A stretch of 64,000 bases of DNA from Arthrobacter pascens. GTDB lineage: Bacteria; Actinomycetota; Actinomycetes; Actinomycetales; Micrococcaceae. The notes beneath the pieces are model-generated. The model did not search any database, had not been told where the DNA came from, and saw only the letters and a program-made list of their open reading frames with translations. The DNA is taken from NCBI RefSeq assembly GCF_030816475.1, contig NZ_JAUSXF010000001.1, forward strand, positions 2,728,001 to 2,792,000. The letters are read 5' to 3'. The position numbers and the translations under genes are program-made. Shown here one piece after another: positions 11,285 to 21,240 of this stretch (position 1 is its first letter; the number at the start of each line of letters is the position of its first letter).

Positions 11285-14200
11285 GTGACCGAGCAACAAC
11301 TCAGCGGCCTTGCACCAGACTGCCATGCCGAATATCAGCCCCAGCTGCCCCGGGCCGCCGCATCTCCGCCTGTGAGGACATTGGTGGAGATCCTCGAGGC
11401 AACTGCCGACCTCCATCCGGACGCATCAGCCCTCGACGACGGACGTCAGTCGCTAAGTTACGCCCAGCTTCTGACAGCCGTCAGGTCCGCAGGCAGGCAG
11501 TTGCATCTTGCCGGGCTTGGAACAGGTGACAAGATCGGCGTGCGGATCCCTTCCGGCACCAACCAGCTGTACATCTCCATTCTGGCGGTCCTCCACATTG
11601 GGGCTGCTTACGTCCCGGTGGATGCCGACGACCCCGACGAACGGGCACGCCTGGTCTTCGCTGAGGCAGGAGTGTCGGCCATCCTGAGCGCGACGGGCCT
11701 CACCCTGACGGGCGTGCGGCCCGCGCCCTTCCCGGCGCCGCGGGCCGCCACTCCTGACGATGATGCCTGGGTAATTTTCACCTCGGGTTCCACCGGCACC
11801 CCCAAGGGCGTCGCAGTCACGCACCGGTCTTCGGCTGCCTTTGTCGATGCAGAAGCACGCCTCTTCTTGGCGGCCGAGCCCATCGGCCCCCAGGACAGGG
11901 TCCTGGCCGGACTCTCCGTGGCGTTTGATGCCTCCTGCGAGGAGATGTGGCTGGCCTGGCGGCACGGGGCCTGCCTCGTGCCCGCGCCCCGCACCCTCGT
12001 GCGTACTGGAATGGACCTCGGCCCTTGGCTCATCAGTCACGGGATCACTGTGGTCTCCACTGTTCCCACGCTGGCCGCCTTGTGGCCGGCAGAGGCACTG
12101 GAGAACGTCCGGCTGCTGATCTTCGGGGGCGAGGCCTGCCCTCCTGAGCTTGCGGAGCGCCTCGCTGTGGAGGGCCGCGAAGTCTGGAACACCTATGGTC
12201 CTACCGAGGCGACGGTAGTGGCCTGCGCTGCGCCGCTGGGCGGCCCCGGGCCGGTCCGGATCGGCCTGCCGCTTGACGGCTGGGACCTGGCTGTGGTCGA
12301 TTCCCTCGGCGTTCCGGTCGTTGAAGGCGGCGTGGGTGAACTCATCATCGGTGGCGTGGGGCTGGCCCGCTACCTCGACCCCGCGAAAGATGCTGAGAAG
12401 TACGCTCCGATGCCCGCACTGGGGTGGGAGCGCGCCTACCGGTCAGGGGACCTGGTTCGGTTCGAAGCCGCCGGGCTCGTTTTTGTGGGCCGTGCCGACG
12501 AACAGGTGAAGCTGGGCGGCCGCCGGATCGAACTCGGGGAAATCGACGCCGCGCTGCAGGCCCTCCCCGGCGTTGCGGGGGCTGCTGCGGCGGTCCGGAC
12601 CACTGCCGCCGGCAACCAGATCCTGGTGGGATACCTCGCCCTTGCCGCGGATGCTGATCCGGACCTCGCCGCCGCCCGTCAACTTCTGGCAGCGAACGTT
12701 CCAGCCGCGCTCATCCCGCTGCTTACAGTCGTCGATTCGCTGCCGACGAAAACGAGCGGCAAGGTGGACCGGCATGCCCTTCCCTGGCCGCTGACCGGAG
12801 CCGGCCTGGCAGACGCCGACAACGCCCCGCTGAATCTGCCGGATGACGCCCGCTGGATCGTCGAACAATGGGCCGCCGTGCTCGGAAGTCCTGCCGCCAG
12901 CCTGAATGCTGACTTCTTCGCCCACGGCGGCGGATCGCTTGCCGCGGCGCAACTCGTTTCCGCCCTCCGGCTGCGCTACCCCACCATCACCGTCGCTGAC
13001 ATCTATGCCACACCACGGATGGGAGCCTTGATCGACGCGGCCCGCCAGTCGCTGCCCGACGGCGTTGCGGCCGGGCCGGCAAGGGAACGCACCGTCCGGC
13101 CCACGGCACGGAAGTCCCAGGTTTTCCAGACCTTCATGGGCGTCCCGTTGCACATCCTGGTGGGCATGCGCTGGCTGACCTACCTCATGGCGGGGAACAA
13201 CCTCCTCGCAGGGCTGGCCGGGTTCACGGCGGCTCCAACAGTTTCCTGGTGGTGGGTCGCGGCATCGTGGCTCGTGTTCGTCAGCCCGCCAGGCAGAATG
13301 GGACTGTCCATAGCGGCGGCCCGGATCCTGCTGCGAAAAGTAGTCCCGGGAACTTACCCACGGTCGGGCAAGGTGCACCTTCGCCTGTGGCTTGCCGAGC
13401 AGATCCAGGATCTGTCAGGCGCGGTGAGCCTCGCCAGCGCCCCCTGGGTGCCCCACTATGCCCGTGCCCTGGGAGCGAAGATCGGCACCAACGTGCAGCT
13501 GCATTCCCTGCCGCCCGTGACAGGTCTGATCTCCCTGGGCAACGACGCGAACATCGAGCCGGAGGTGGACCTTTCGGGGTGGTGGATCGACGGCGACAGT
13601 GTCCACATCGGGGCAATCCACGTTGGCGCAGGTGCGACAGTGGGCGCGCGCAGCACGCTGATGCCCGGTGCCAGCATCGGAGCCGGCGGCCAGGTGGAAC
13701 CGGGCTCGGCTGTACTTGGCAAGGTGAAAGCCGGCCAGGTGGTGGCAGGCTCTCCCGCACAGCGGCGGGGCAAGGCCCGGCAGGACTGGCCGGAGGCGCC
13801 CCGCACCGGAGCGCTGGCCGGCAGGCTCTGGTTCACGGCGTTCGCGGCGGCGTCGGCCGTACTGGCCGTGATTCCCTACTTCTCTGCGGCAGCCGCCTGC
13901 CTGGTGGTGTTCCTCTTCATCCGGGGCGGCAGCTCGCTTTCAGCTGCCTGGCCGCAATTGCTGGCGTCCCTCCCGTTGGCTGCCCTGGCCTGGTTCGTGG
14001 CCAACCTGCTGCTGGTCCTGGGAACCACGCGCCTGCTCGGACTGGGCCTGGAGGAGGGCTACTACAGGGTCCGGAGCCGGATCGGCTGGCAGGTCTGGGC
14101 CACGGAGCGGGTTCTGGACCTGGCCAGGGACCTGCTCTTCCCGATCTATGCGAGCCTGTTCACACCCGTCTGGCTGCGCCTGCTGGGAGCAAAGATCGGC

Positions 14201-15283
14201 AAGAATGTGGAAGCCTCCACAGTGCTGCTCCTGCCGAAGATGACCACCGTTGGTGAAGGGGCATTTCTTGCCGACGACACCATGGTGGCATCCTACGAAC
14301 TCGGCGGCGGGTGGATGAGGATCGCCCCGGCCAAGATCGGGAAACGTTCATTCCTTGGGAACTCAGGCATGACAGGGGCAGGCAGGAACGTCCCGAAGAA
14401 CTCCCTGGTCGCAGTCCTGTCCGCAACGCCGTCGAAGGCCAAGTCCGGAACGTCCTGGCTCGGCAGCCCGCCTGTCCGGCTGCGGCGCACCGCAATTGCC
14501 TCGGACAACTCCCTGACATTCAAGCCCCCGCTCCGTCTTAAGGTCGCCCGGGCGCTCTGGGAAGCCTGCCGATTCGTGCCGGTGGTGCTGACGGTGGGTC
14601 TTGCCTTCGGCGTGCTGCTGGCCTTCGACCGGCTGGCCGCTACCTTCGGCTACGTCCTTGCCGCTGCGCTAAGCGGAATAGTGATTCTGGTGGCAGGAGC
14701 CGTGGCTGCCGCCAGCGCCGTCATTGCCAAATGGCTGCTGGTGGGCAGGATCAGGGAGGGCGAACACCCGCTCTGGAGCTCCTTTATCTGGCGGAACGAA
14801 GTAGTGGATACCTTCATCGAGATGGTCAGCGCGCCGTGGTTTGCCCGTTCTGCCACCGGAACGCCGGCACTGGTGTGGTGGCTCCGCGGTCTGGGGGCCA
14901 AAATCGGCTCCGGAACCTGGTGCGAAAGCTACTGGCTGCCGGAAGCCGACCTGGTGACTCTTGGCGCTAATTCCACCGTCAACCGCGGGTGCGTGGTCCA
15001 GACGCACCTGTTCCACGACCGCATCATGAGTATTGGCACTGTTACGCTCGAAGACGGGGCGACCATGGGGCCGCACGGCGTCATCCTTCCGCAGGCACGG
15101 ATCGGCCGTGGCGGAACCGTAGGGCCGGCTTCGCTGGTGATGCGTGGGGAAACTGTTCCGGCAGGAACGTACTGGATGGGCAACCCGGTGAGTCCGTGGG
15201 CCGGTCCGGGCAGTCCCGCGCCCCGCCTGAAGCAGGCAGGCTCCGCAACAGAGACAAGACCGCTTGTCCATAACCTTTTGTGA
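11285..15283 (+). CDS. Pls/PosA-type nonribosomal peptide synthetase (A-T-membrane-hexapeptide domains)
   Basis: Single-module synthetase of 1332 residues. Adenylation domain: A3 FTSGSTGTPKG at 165-175, NTYGPTEATV near 302, YRSGDLVRF, GRADEQVKLGGRRIELGEI, and A10 PTKTSGKVDR near 489. Thiolation domain: HGGGSLAAAQL with the carrier serine at 551. No condensation or thioesterase domain follows. Instead, hydrophobic segments (about 620-690, 840-920, 1090-1155) alternate with three left-handed beta-helix-like domains, each opening with LGAKIG (about 730-835, 965-1055, 1200-1310). This is the layout and size of epsilon-poly-L-lysine synthetase. My manual reading of the specificity pocket is DAESIGTVVK, close to known lysine codes. 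I start at the GTG of VTEQQLSGLAP; upstream in-frame sequence lacks homology. Product inferred, not shown. Confidence 0.88.
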   Translation: MTEQQLSGLAPDCHAEYQPQLPRAAASPPVRTLVEILEATADLHPDASALDDGRQSLSYAQLLTAVRSAGRQLHLAGLGTGDKIGVRIPSGTNQLYISILAVLHIGAAYVPVDADDPDERARLVFAEAGVSAILSATGLTLTGVRPAPFPAPRAATPDDDAWVIFTSGSTGTPKGVAVTHRSSAAFVDAEARLFLAAEPIGPQDRVLAGLSVAFDASCEEMWLAWRHGACLVPAPRTLVRTGMDLGPWLISHGITVVSTVPTLAALWPAEALENVRLLIFGGEACPPELAERLAVEGREVWNTYGPTEATVVACAAPLGGPGPVRIGLPLDGWDLAVVDSLGVPVVEGGVGELIIGGVGLARYLDPAKDAEKYAPMPALGWERAYRSGDLVRFEAAGLVFVGRADEQVKLGGRRIELGEIDAALQALPGVAGAAAAVRTTAAGNQILVGYLALAADADPDLAAARQLLAANVPAALIPLLTVVDSLPTKTSGKVDRHALPWPLTGAGLADADNAPLNLPDDARWIVEQWAAVLGSPAASLNADFFAHGGGSLAAAQLVSALRLRYPTITVADIYATPRMGALIDAARQSLPDGVAAGPARERTVRPTARKSQVFQTFMGVPLHILVGMRWLTYLMAGNNLLAGLAGFTAAPTVSWWWVAASWLVFVSPPGRMGLSIAAARILLRKVVPGTYPRSGKVHLRLWLAEQIQDLSGAVSLASAPWVPHYARALGAKIGTNVQLHSLPPVTGLISLGNDANIEPEVDLSGWWIDGDSVHIGAIHVGAGATVGARSTLMPGASIGAGGQVEPGSAVLGKVKAGQVVAGSPAQRRGKARQDWPEAPRTGALAGRLWFTAFAAASAVLAVIPYFSAAAACLVVFLFIRGGSSLSAAWPQLLASLPLAALAWFVANLLLVLGTTRLLGLGLEEGYYRVRSRIGWQVWATERVLDLARDLLFPIYASLFTPVWLRLLGAKIGKNVEASTVLLLPKMTTVGEGAFLADDTMVASYELGGGWMRIAPAKIGKRSFLGNSGMTGAGRNVPKNSLVAVLSATPSKAKSGTSWLGSPPVRLRRTAIASDNSLTFKPPLRLKVARALWEACRFVPVVLTVGLAFGVLLAFDRLAATFGYVLAAALSGIVILVAGAVAAASAVIAKWLLVGRIREGEHPLWSSFIWRNEVVDTFIEMVSAPWFARSATGTPALVWWLRGLGAKIGSGTWCESYWLPEADLVTLGANSTVNRGCVVQTHLFHDRIMSIGTVTLEDGATMGPHGVILPQARIGRGGTVGPASLVMRGETVPAGTYWMGNPVSPWAGPGSPAPRLKQAGSATETRPLVHNLL

Positions 15284-15299
15284 TTGAGGCCCGCCCAGC

Positions 15300-16679
15300 A
15301 TGAGCTCACCAGATTCGACCAGCTCCGGAACAGCATTGGGGACGACTGAGGCCCGCCCCGTAACCGATCCATATGTCGCCGGCCATGGTACTGACGCCTA
15401 CAGCGTATCGCGCTATGAGCTGGACCTCGATTACCGGCTGTCCAGCAACAGGCTCTCCGGTCACGCTGTCCTTCATGCCGCGGCCACCCGCACTGTCTCG
15501 GCCATAGTGCTTGACTTGGCGGGGCTCCGGGCCGTCAAGGTCTCCCTCAACGGTCGGCGCGTCCGGCGTTTCACGCACCGCGCGGAACAGCTGGTGGTCC
15601 ACCTCGAGACGGGGCTTGTCCGGGGCGACGCCATCAGCCTGGACATCCGGTACGAGGGCAACCCGTCACCCCGCCGTGGCCTTTGGGGTGAAGTGGGCTG
15701 GGAAGAGCTGACCGACGGCGTCCTCGTGGCAGGACAGCCGAATGGAGCGCCGTCGTGGTTCCCCTGCAACGACCACCCACGTGATAAGGCCAGTTACCGG
15801 ATCTCCGTGACCACTGACGCAACCTACCGGGCCGTCTGCAACGGGAAACTGGTGGGCCACACCAGCAGGTCCAGCCGGGAAACCTGGACGTACGAGCAGG
15901 ACGAGCCGATGGCCACGTACCTGGCGACGGTTCAGATCGGCCGTTACGACGCCTTGGTCCTTGACCCCGGAACAGCGCCCGGGGGCGTCCTGCAAAGGGT
16001 GGCTGTTCCGGCAGCCCTGGCCGGCGCGGCCCGTGAGGGGCTTCGCCTGCAGCCGGAAATGATGAGGACGTTCATCAGCTCTTTCGGGCCCTATCCGTTC
16101 GCTGAATACACCGTGGTTGTGGCTGACGATGTCCTGGAAATCCCGCTGGAAGCCCAGACCCTGTCGATTCTTGGCCGCAACCACCTGAGCCTGGACTGGG
16201 AGGCACAGCGGCTGATCGCCCATGAACTGTCGCACCAGTGGTTTGGCAATTCCCTGACGGTGAGTGCTTGGAGCGACATCTGGCTCCATGAGGGCTTCGC
16301 CTGCTACGCCGAGTGGATCTGGTCCGAGGCCGCCGGCGTGATGCCCGCACAGGACCGGGCAGCGTCGGCCTGGCGGGGGCTCTCCGCCGACCCGCAGGAC
16401 CTGGTTGTCGCAGATCCAGGCCCGGCGCTGATGTTCGATGACCGGGTCTACAAACGGGGAGCCCTGGCCCTCCACGCCCTCCGGGTCCGCTGCGGCGATC
16501 TGGCTTTCTTTGCCCTCCTGCAGGAATGGACAAGGAGCCGCCGGCACGGCTCCGTATCCACCGCCGAGTTCATTCTCCTCGCTGACAGCACCGCCGGCAT
16601 CGATTCGGAAGCGCTGCTCCACCCGTGGCTGTTTGAGGAAGCACTTCCTCCGCTGCCTGCAAGGGGGCGGCCGGCCTAG
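15300..16679 (+). CDS. M1-family zinc aminopeptidase, catalytic domains only
   Basis: Gluzincin metallopeptidase: HELSH at 308-312 and the third zinc ligand Glu331 in HEGFACYAEW, exactly the HExxH-x18-E spacing of family M1. At 459 residues it has the N-terminal saddle and catalytic domain but lacks the long C-terminal helical domain of PepN. The GAMEN exopeptidase motif is replaced by PLEAQTL. No signal peptide is obvious. It begins 16 bp after the NRPS stop, so it is almost surely co-transcribed. Poly-lysine producers carry an M1-type poly-lysine-degrading enzyme, and I infer a similar trimming or self-protection role. Confidence 0.9.
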   Translation: MSSPDSTSSGTALGTTEARPVTDPYVAGHGTDAYSVSRYELDLDYRLSSNRLSGHAVLHAAATRTVSAIVLDLAGLRAVKVSLNGRRVRRFTHRAEQLVVHLETGLVRGDAISLDIRYEGNPSPRRGLWGEVGWEELTDGVLVAGQPNGAPSWFPCNDHPRDKASYRISVTTDATYRAVCNGKLVGHTSRSSRETWTYEQDEPMATYLATVQIGRYDALVLDPGTAPGGVLQRVAVPAALAGAAREGLRLQPEMMRTFISSFGPYPFAEYTVVVADDVLEIPLEAQTLSILGRNHLSLDWEAQRLIAHELSHQWFGNSLTVSAWSDIWLHEGFACYAEWIWSEAAGVMPAQDRAASAWRGLSADPQDLVVADPGPALMFDDRVYKRGALALHALRVRCGDLAFFALLQEWTRSRRHGSVSTAEFILLADSTAGIDSEALLHPWLFEEALPPLPARGRPA

Positions 16680-16700
16680 GCGGTCGGCCTGGCCGGCCGC
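16667..16700. terminator. Hairpin terminator between the converging M1 peptidase and PPTase genes
   Basis: Perfect GC-rich inverted repeat: GCGGCCGGCC pairs with GGCCGGCCGC, extended by an inner AGGC/GCCT stem around a GGTCG loop. It overlaps the peptidase stop codon (TAG at 16677) and lies between two converging genes. No T-run follows, as is common in high-GC actinobacteria. It probably works in both directions. Confidence 0.6.
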
Positions 16701-16721
16701 AAGTTCATCCCTTCGCCACAA

Positions 16722-17390
16722 TCATCCCAGCGCAACAGCCGCAGCGAAGGCGTCAGGCAGGCCTGTGCGGGTGGCGGCGAGGTCGGCGATTCCAGGCAGG
16801 CTTCCCGCATCAACAGTCCGCGGATCCCTCCGAACCCCCTCGCCCGTCATCTTGAGCCAGGCCTCTTTCCGGACCCACAGACGGGCGCGCTCGCTGAGCA
16901 GCGCAGGACCGGAGAGCGACGCGACGCCGACCCGTTCATCCTGTCCCAGGGCCACGGCGTCGAATCCTTCAAAGCCCAGCCGTCCCGGGTCCTCGGCATC
17001 AACCCCCAGCCGCAGGCCCTTGACCGGCGACGTTAGCCCTGCAAGCAGAATCCAGTCCTGCGTCCGTGCCAGGCTCAGCAGCACCGGCAGCTGTTTGCCC
17101 CTGCGTGCATACCCTGGACGGCCATGGGAGACCGCCGGGCCTGACCCGCAGACCGGGCAGGAGTAGGAGGCTTCCAGCTCATCGGGTGGCACGTCCAGCA
17201 GCGTCGCAGCGAACCGGCGCAGGGCCGTCCTGCCGGCGATGAAGCGAGCCCGTGAATCCGGCACCATGGCCGCCGCACGGCCCGCTTCCGCAGGATCCAG
17301 CAGGAGGCCATGCACGTTGTGCCCGGCGGAACCCGGACGGTCGCCCTCCCTTCCGGTTTGAACGGCCTGAAGAACGAGTCCGGGTTCCAT
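16722..17390 (-). CDS. 4'-phosphopantetheinyl transferase (Sfp/EntD superfamily)
   Basis: Transfers phosphopantetheine from CoA to a carrier-protein serine. The 222-residue protein carries the magnesium-binding GVDAED and the second motif WVRKEAWLKMTGEG, at the expected spacing for Sfp-type enzymes. An unusual CPVCGSG segment (about residue 96) contributes two cysteines. It starts nine bases after the pheT stop and so is read as the third gene of pheS-pheT, while converging with the NRPS-peptidase pair. The natural client is likely the thiolation domain of that synthetase; this is inferred from location. Family assignment is secure from the two motifs. Confidence 0.87.
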   Translation of the reverse strand: MEPGLVLQAVQTGREGDRPGSAGHNVHGLLLDPAEAGRAAAMVPDSRARFIAGRTALRRFAATLLDVPPDELEASYSCPVCGSGPAVSHGRPGYARRGKQLPVLLSLARTQDWILLAGLTSPVKGLRLGVDAEDPGRLGFEGFDAVALGQDERVGVASLSGPALLSERARLWVRKEAWLKMTGEGVRRDPRTVDAGSLPGIADLAATRTGLPDAFAAAVALG

Positions 17391-17399
17391 ACGCAGCGA

Positions 17400-19943
17400 C
17401 TACCGCTGGACGGCGCCGAAACGCTCCGAAGCCACGGCAACTGCGCTTTCACGGGCTGCGGAAGCCTCGTCCGCGGTGAGCGTCCGGTCATTGGCGCGGA
17501 ACCGGAGCCCGAAGGCCAGGGACTTCTTGCCTTCTTCGATCCCCTTGCCCGCATACACATCGAACAGCGCGACATCTTCCAGGAGCTCCCCCGCGCCTTC
17601 GCGGAGCGCCGTCAGGACATCGTCCGCCGGGACGTCCTGCGGCACCACGAGGGCCACGTCCTGGGTCGCCACCGGGAAGGTGGAAATGTGGCGGGCAACA
17701 ATGACGTCGGCGGCCGCTTCGAACAATGCGTCCGCGTCGATCTCCACCGCAACGGAGCGGGGAGGCATGTCGTGCGCGGCAAGGAGCTTCGGATGCAGCT
17801 CCCCTGCGTAGCCCACCACTTCACCGCTGCGCAATGACAGCTGCGCGGTGCGGCCCGGGTGGAAGGCCTGGTGCTTGCCTTGGCTGACCACTGTCTCCAC
17901 GCCCAGGACGTCACCGGCGAGCCGGGCGATGTCCAGCGCATCGGCCCAGTCCCAGGCACGGGGTGTATGGGCAGCGGCTGCCGGCGAATCGTGGCCGGTC
18001 AGTACGGCGGCAAGGTGCAGCGGCTGGTCCGGGACGCCGTCGTACAGTGCATCAAGCACCTCGTCGGAGGGCTTGACGCCAAGCGGCGGAATGGAAGCGG
18101 TTCCCACGGTGCCGCCGGGCAGGAACACCAGCCCGGACTCGAAGAGTGCCAGATCCCGGAAACCTCGGGAGTGGTTGCGCTTGGCCACCTCGATCAGGCC
18201 GGGGAGGATGGAAGTCCGCAGGAAGCCCTGCTCCTCGCTGATGGGGTTGGCGAGCTTCACGGCGGTCCGTTCGGCCCCCGCCTCCGCCACGCCGAACGTG
18301 TCGTTGGAGGCCTTGGATACAAAGGGGTACGCGATGACCTCGGTCAGGCCTGCGTCGGCCAGCGACTGTATCAGCCGGCGCCGCTGCTGCTGCGTACGCG
18401 TCAGGCCGCGCCCCGGAGGCGCAACCGGCAGGGTAGCCGGGATGTGGTCATAGCCCACCAGCCGCGCGATTTCCTCGGACAGGTCCTCTTTGGTCTCAAG
18501 GTCGTTCCGCCAGCTCGGGGCAGTGACTGTCCAGCCGCCGTCGTTCTGCTCCACCACGGCGCCGAGGTCCTCAAGGGAGGTGACGATCTGTTCTTCCGTG
18601 AAGTCAATGCCGATCCGTTGCGCCGCAAATGCAGCCGGCAGGTGGATGGACACGGCATCCGGAGCAGTCCCGACGTCGGTACCGGCCCCGTCCGCGATGC
18701 CCCCGGCGAGTTCCACGAGCAGGTCGGTGACCCGCTGGGCAGCGACGTTTGCCACCTGCCAGTCGACGCCGCGCTCAAAGCGCTTGGAGGCTTCGGACGG
18801 CAGCTTGTGGCGGCGGCGGGAGCGCGCAATGGACACTTCGTCGAAGTGCGCCGCCTCCACCAGGACGTTCGTGGTGGAGTCGGAAACCTCGGTGGCGGCC
18901 CCGCCCATGACCCCGGCGATGCCGATCGCGCCCGATCCGTCAGTGATGAGCAGATCCTCGACGTCGAGCGTGCGCTCTTTGCCGTCCAGGGTGGTGATCT
19001 TCTCCCCCGCTACGGCACGGCGGACCACGATGTCCCCTGAGAGCCTGTCCAGGTCGTAGCAGTGCGTGGGCTGGCCAAGTTCCAGCATGACGTAGTTGGA
19101 GATGTCCACCGGAAGGGAAATGGAGCGAATTCCGGCAAGACGCAGCCGCGAGGCCATCCAGGGAGGCGTCGGCTTGGTGGCGTCAACGCCGCGGATGGTG
19201 CGGGCTACGAAACGGTCGCAACCTGGCTTGCCGTAGATCGGGGCGTCGTCGTTGAGCTTGACGCCGTGCCCGCCGGAAAGCTCGGCCGGCGCGTTAACGC
19301 GGGAAGCGGGATCGGTGAAGGAGGTACCGGTGGCGTGAGCGTACTCGCGTGCCACACCACGGATGGAGAAGGCGTAGCCGCGGTCAGGGGTGACGTTGAT
19401 TTCGGCTGCTTCGTCATAGAGGCCCAGGAGTTCCATGGCGTCGGTGCCGATTTCCGGATCCAGCCCGATGCGGGACAGCACCAGGATGCCGTCGTGGTCC
19501 TCGCCGATGCCCAGTTCGCGGACCGAGGCGATCATGCCAGCGGAGAGGTGGCCGTAGGTCTTTCGGGCGGAGATGTGGAAGTTCCCGGGCAGTACCGCGC
19601 CCGGCAGGGTGACCACCACTTTGTCGCCCTCAACGAAGTTGTGCGCGCCGCAGATGATGCCCTGGACTCCGGACGGATCGATGCCGTCGCCTGTAAGTGT
19701 CTGCTGCTGGCCCTCCGGGACAACCCGGACCTGGCACCAGTTGATGGTCTTGCCGTTGGACTGCGGCTCCTTGACCAGGCTCAGCACCTGACCGACCACG
19801 ACGGGACCCTGCAGCCCATCGGTGGGGCGGTGGACAGCTTCCTCTTCAAAGCCGACCTTGACCAGCTCAGCCATGACCTCTTCGGCCGTTGCTCCGGCCG
19901 GTACCTGCGCGAATTCACGCAGCCAGGAAAGTGGGATACGCAC
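17400..19943 (-). CDS. pheT: Phenylalanyl-tRNA synthetase beta subunit
   Basis: Large subunit of the heterotetrameric enzyme that charges tRNA-Phe. The 847 residues are a normal length: an N-terminal EMAP-type tRNA-binding domain (about 45-160, WCQVRV...GIICGAHNF), the B3/B4 editing domain, B5, and a C-terminal ferredoxin-like anticodon-binding domain (HISTFPVATQDVALVV...). The gene starts two bases after the pheS stop. The PPTase gene follows nine bases later on the same strand. Confidence 0.98.
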   Translation of the reverse strand: MRIPLSWLREFAQVPAGATAEEVMAELVKVGFEEEAVHRPTDGLQGPVVVGQVLSLVKEPQSNGKTINWCQVRVVPEGQQQTLTGDGIDPSGVQGIICGAHNFVEGDKVVVTLPGAVLPGNFHISARKTYGHLSAGMIASVRELGIGEDHDGILVLSRIGLDPEIGTDAMELLGLYDEAAEINVTPDRGYAFSIRGVAREYAHATGTSFTDPASRVNAPAELSGGHGVKLNDDAPIYGKPGCDRFVARTIRGVDATKPTPPWMASRLRLAGIRSISLPVDISNYVMLELGQPTHCYDLDRLSGDIVVRRAVAGEKITTLDGKERTLDVEDLLITDGSGAIGIAGVMGGAATEVSDSTTNVLVEAAHFDEVSIARSRRRHKLPSEASKRFERGVDWQVANVAAQRVTDLLVELAGGIADGAGTDVGTAPDAVSIHLPAAFAAQRIGIDFTEEQIVTSLEDLGAVVEQNDGGWTVTAPSWRNDLETKEDLSEEIARLVGYDHIPATLPVAPPGRGLTRTQQQRRRLIQSLADAGLTEVIAYPFVSKASNDTFGVAEAGAERTAVKLANPISEEQGFLRTSILPGLIEVAKRNHSRGFRDLALFESGLVFLPGGTVGTASIPPLGVKPSDEVLDALYDGVPDQPLHLAAVLTGHDSPAAAAHTPRAWDWADALDIARLAGDVLGVETVVSQGKHQAFHPGRTAQLSLRSGEVVGYAGELHPKLLAAHDMPPRSVAVEIDADALFEAAADVIVARHISTFPVATQDVALVVPQDVPADDVLTALREGAGELLEDVALFDVYAGKGIEEGKKSLAFGLRFRANDRTLTADEASAARESAVAVASERFGAVQR

Positions 19944-19945
19944 TG

Positions 19946-21007
<1,062 letters not shown>

Positions 21008-21240
21008 CTACTGTTCTTAGCTACGAGTCGGGGCTGATGAATTACCTCAATGACCTGGGCGGCCGTACACGGTTTCCCGGCAGCCGCTTCCGTCACTGGC
21101 AGGCCACCTTACGAATCCGCTGAAAGATCGAGGTTGAATCATTCAGCGCACTTAATTCAGTGACCGGGTCAGGGCACACCGGGACAAGTCCGGCGGCCAC
21201 TATCCCCAGTCTAATTGAACGCCCCGGCTACCATTGCCTC

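Noticed and set aside
21008-21240. Leader peptide or T-box before pheS
   Set aside because: A small frame (MIQPRSFSGFVRW...) has only two Phe codons, no adjacent terminator hairpin, and no T-box sequence is visible.
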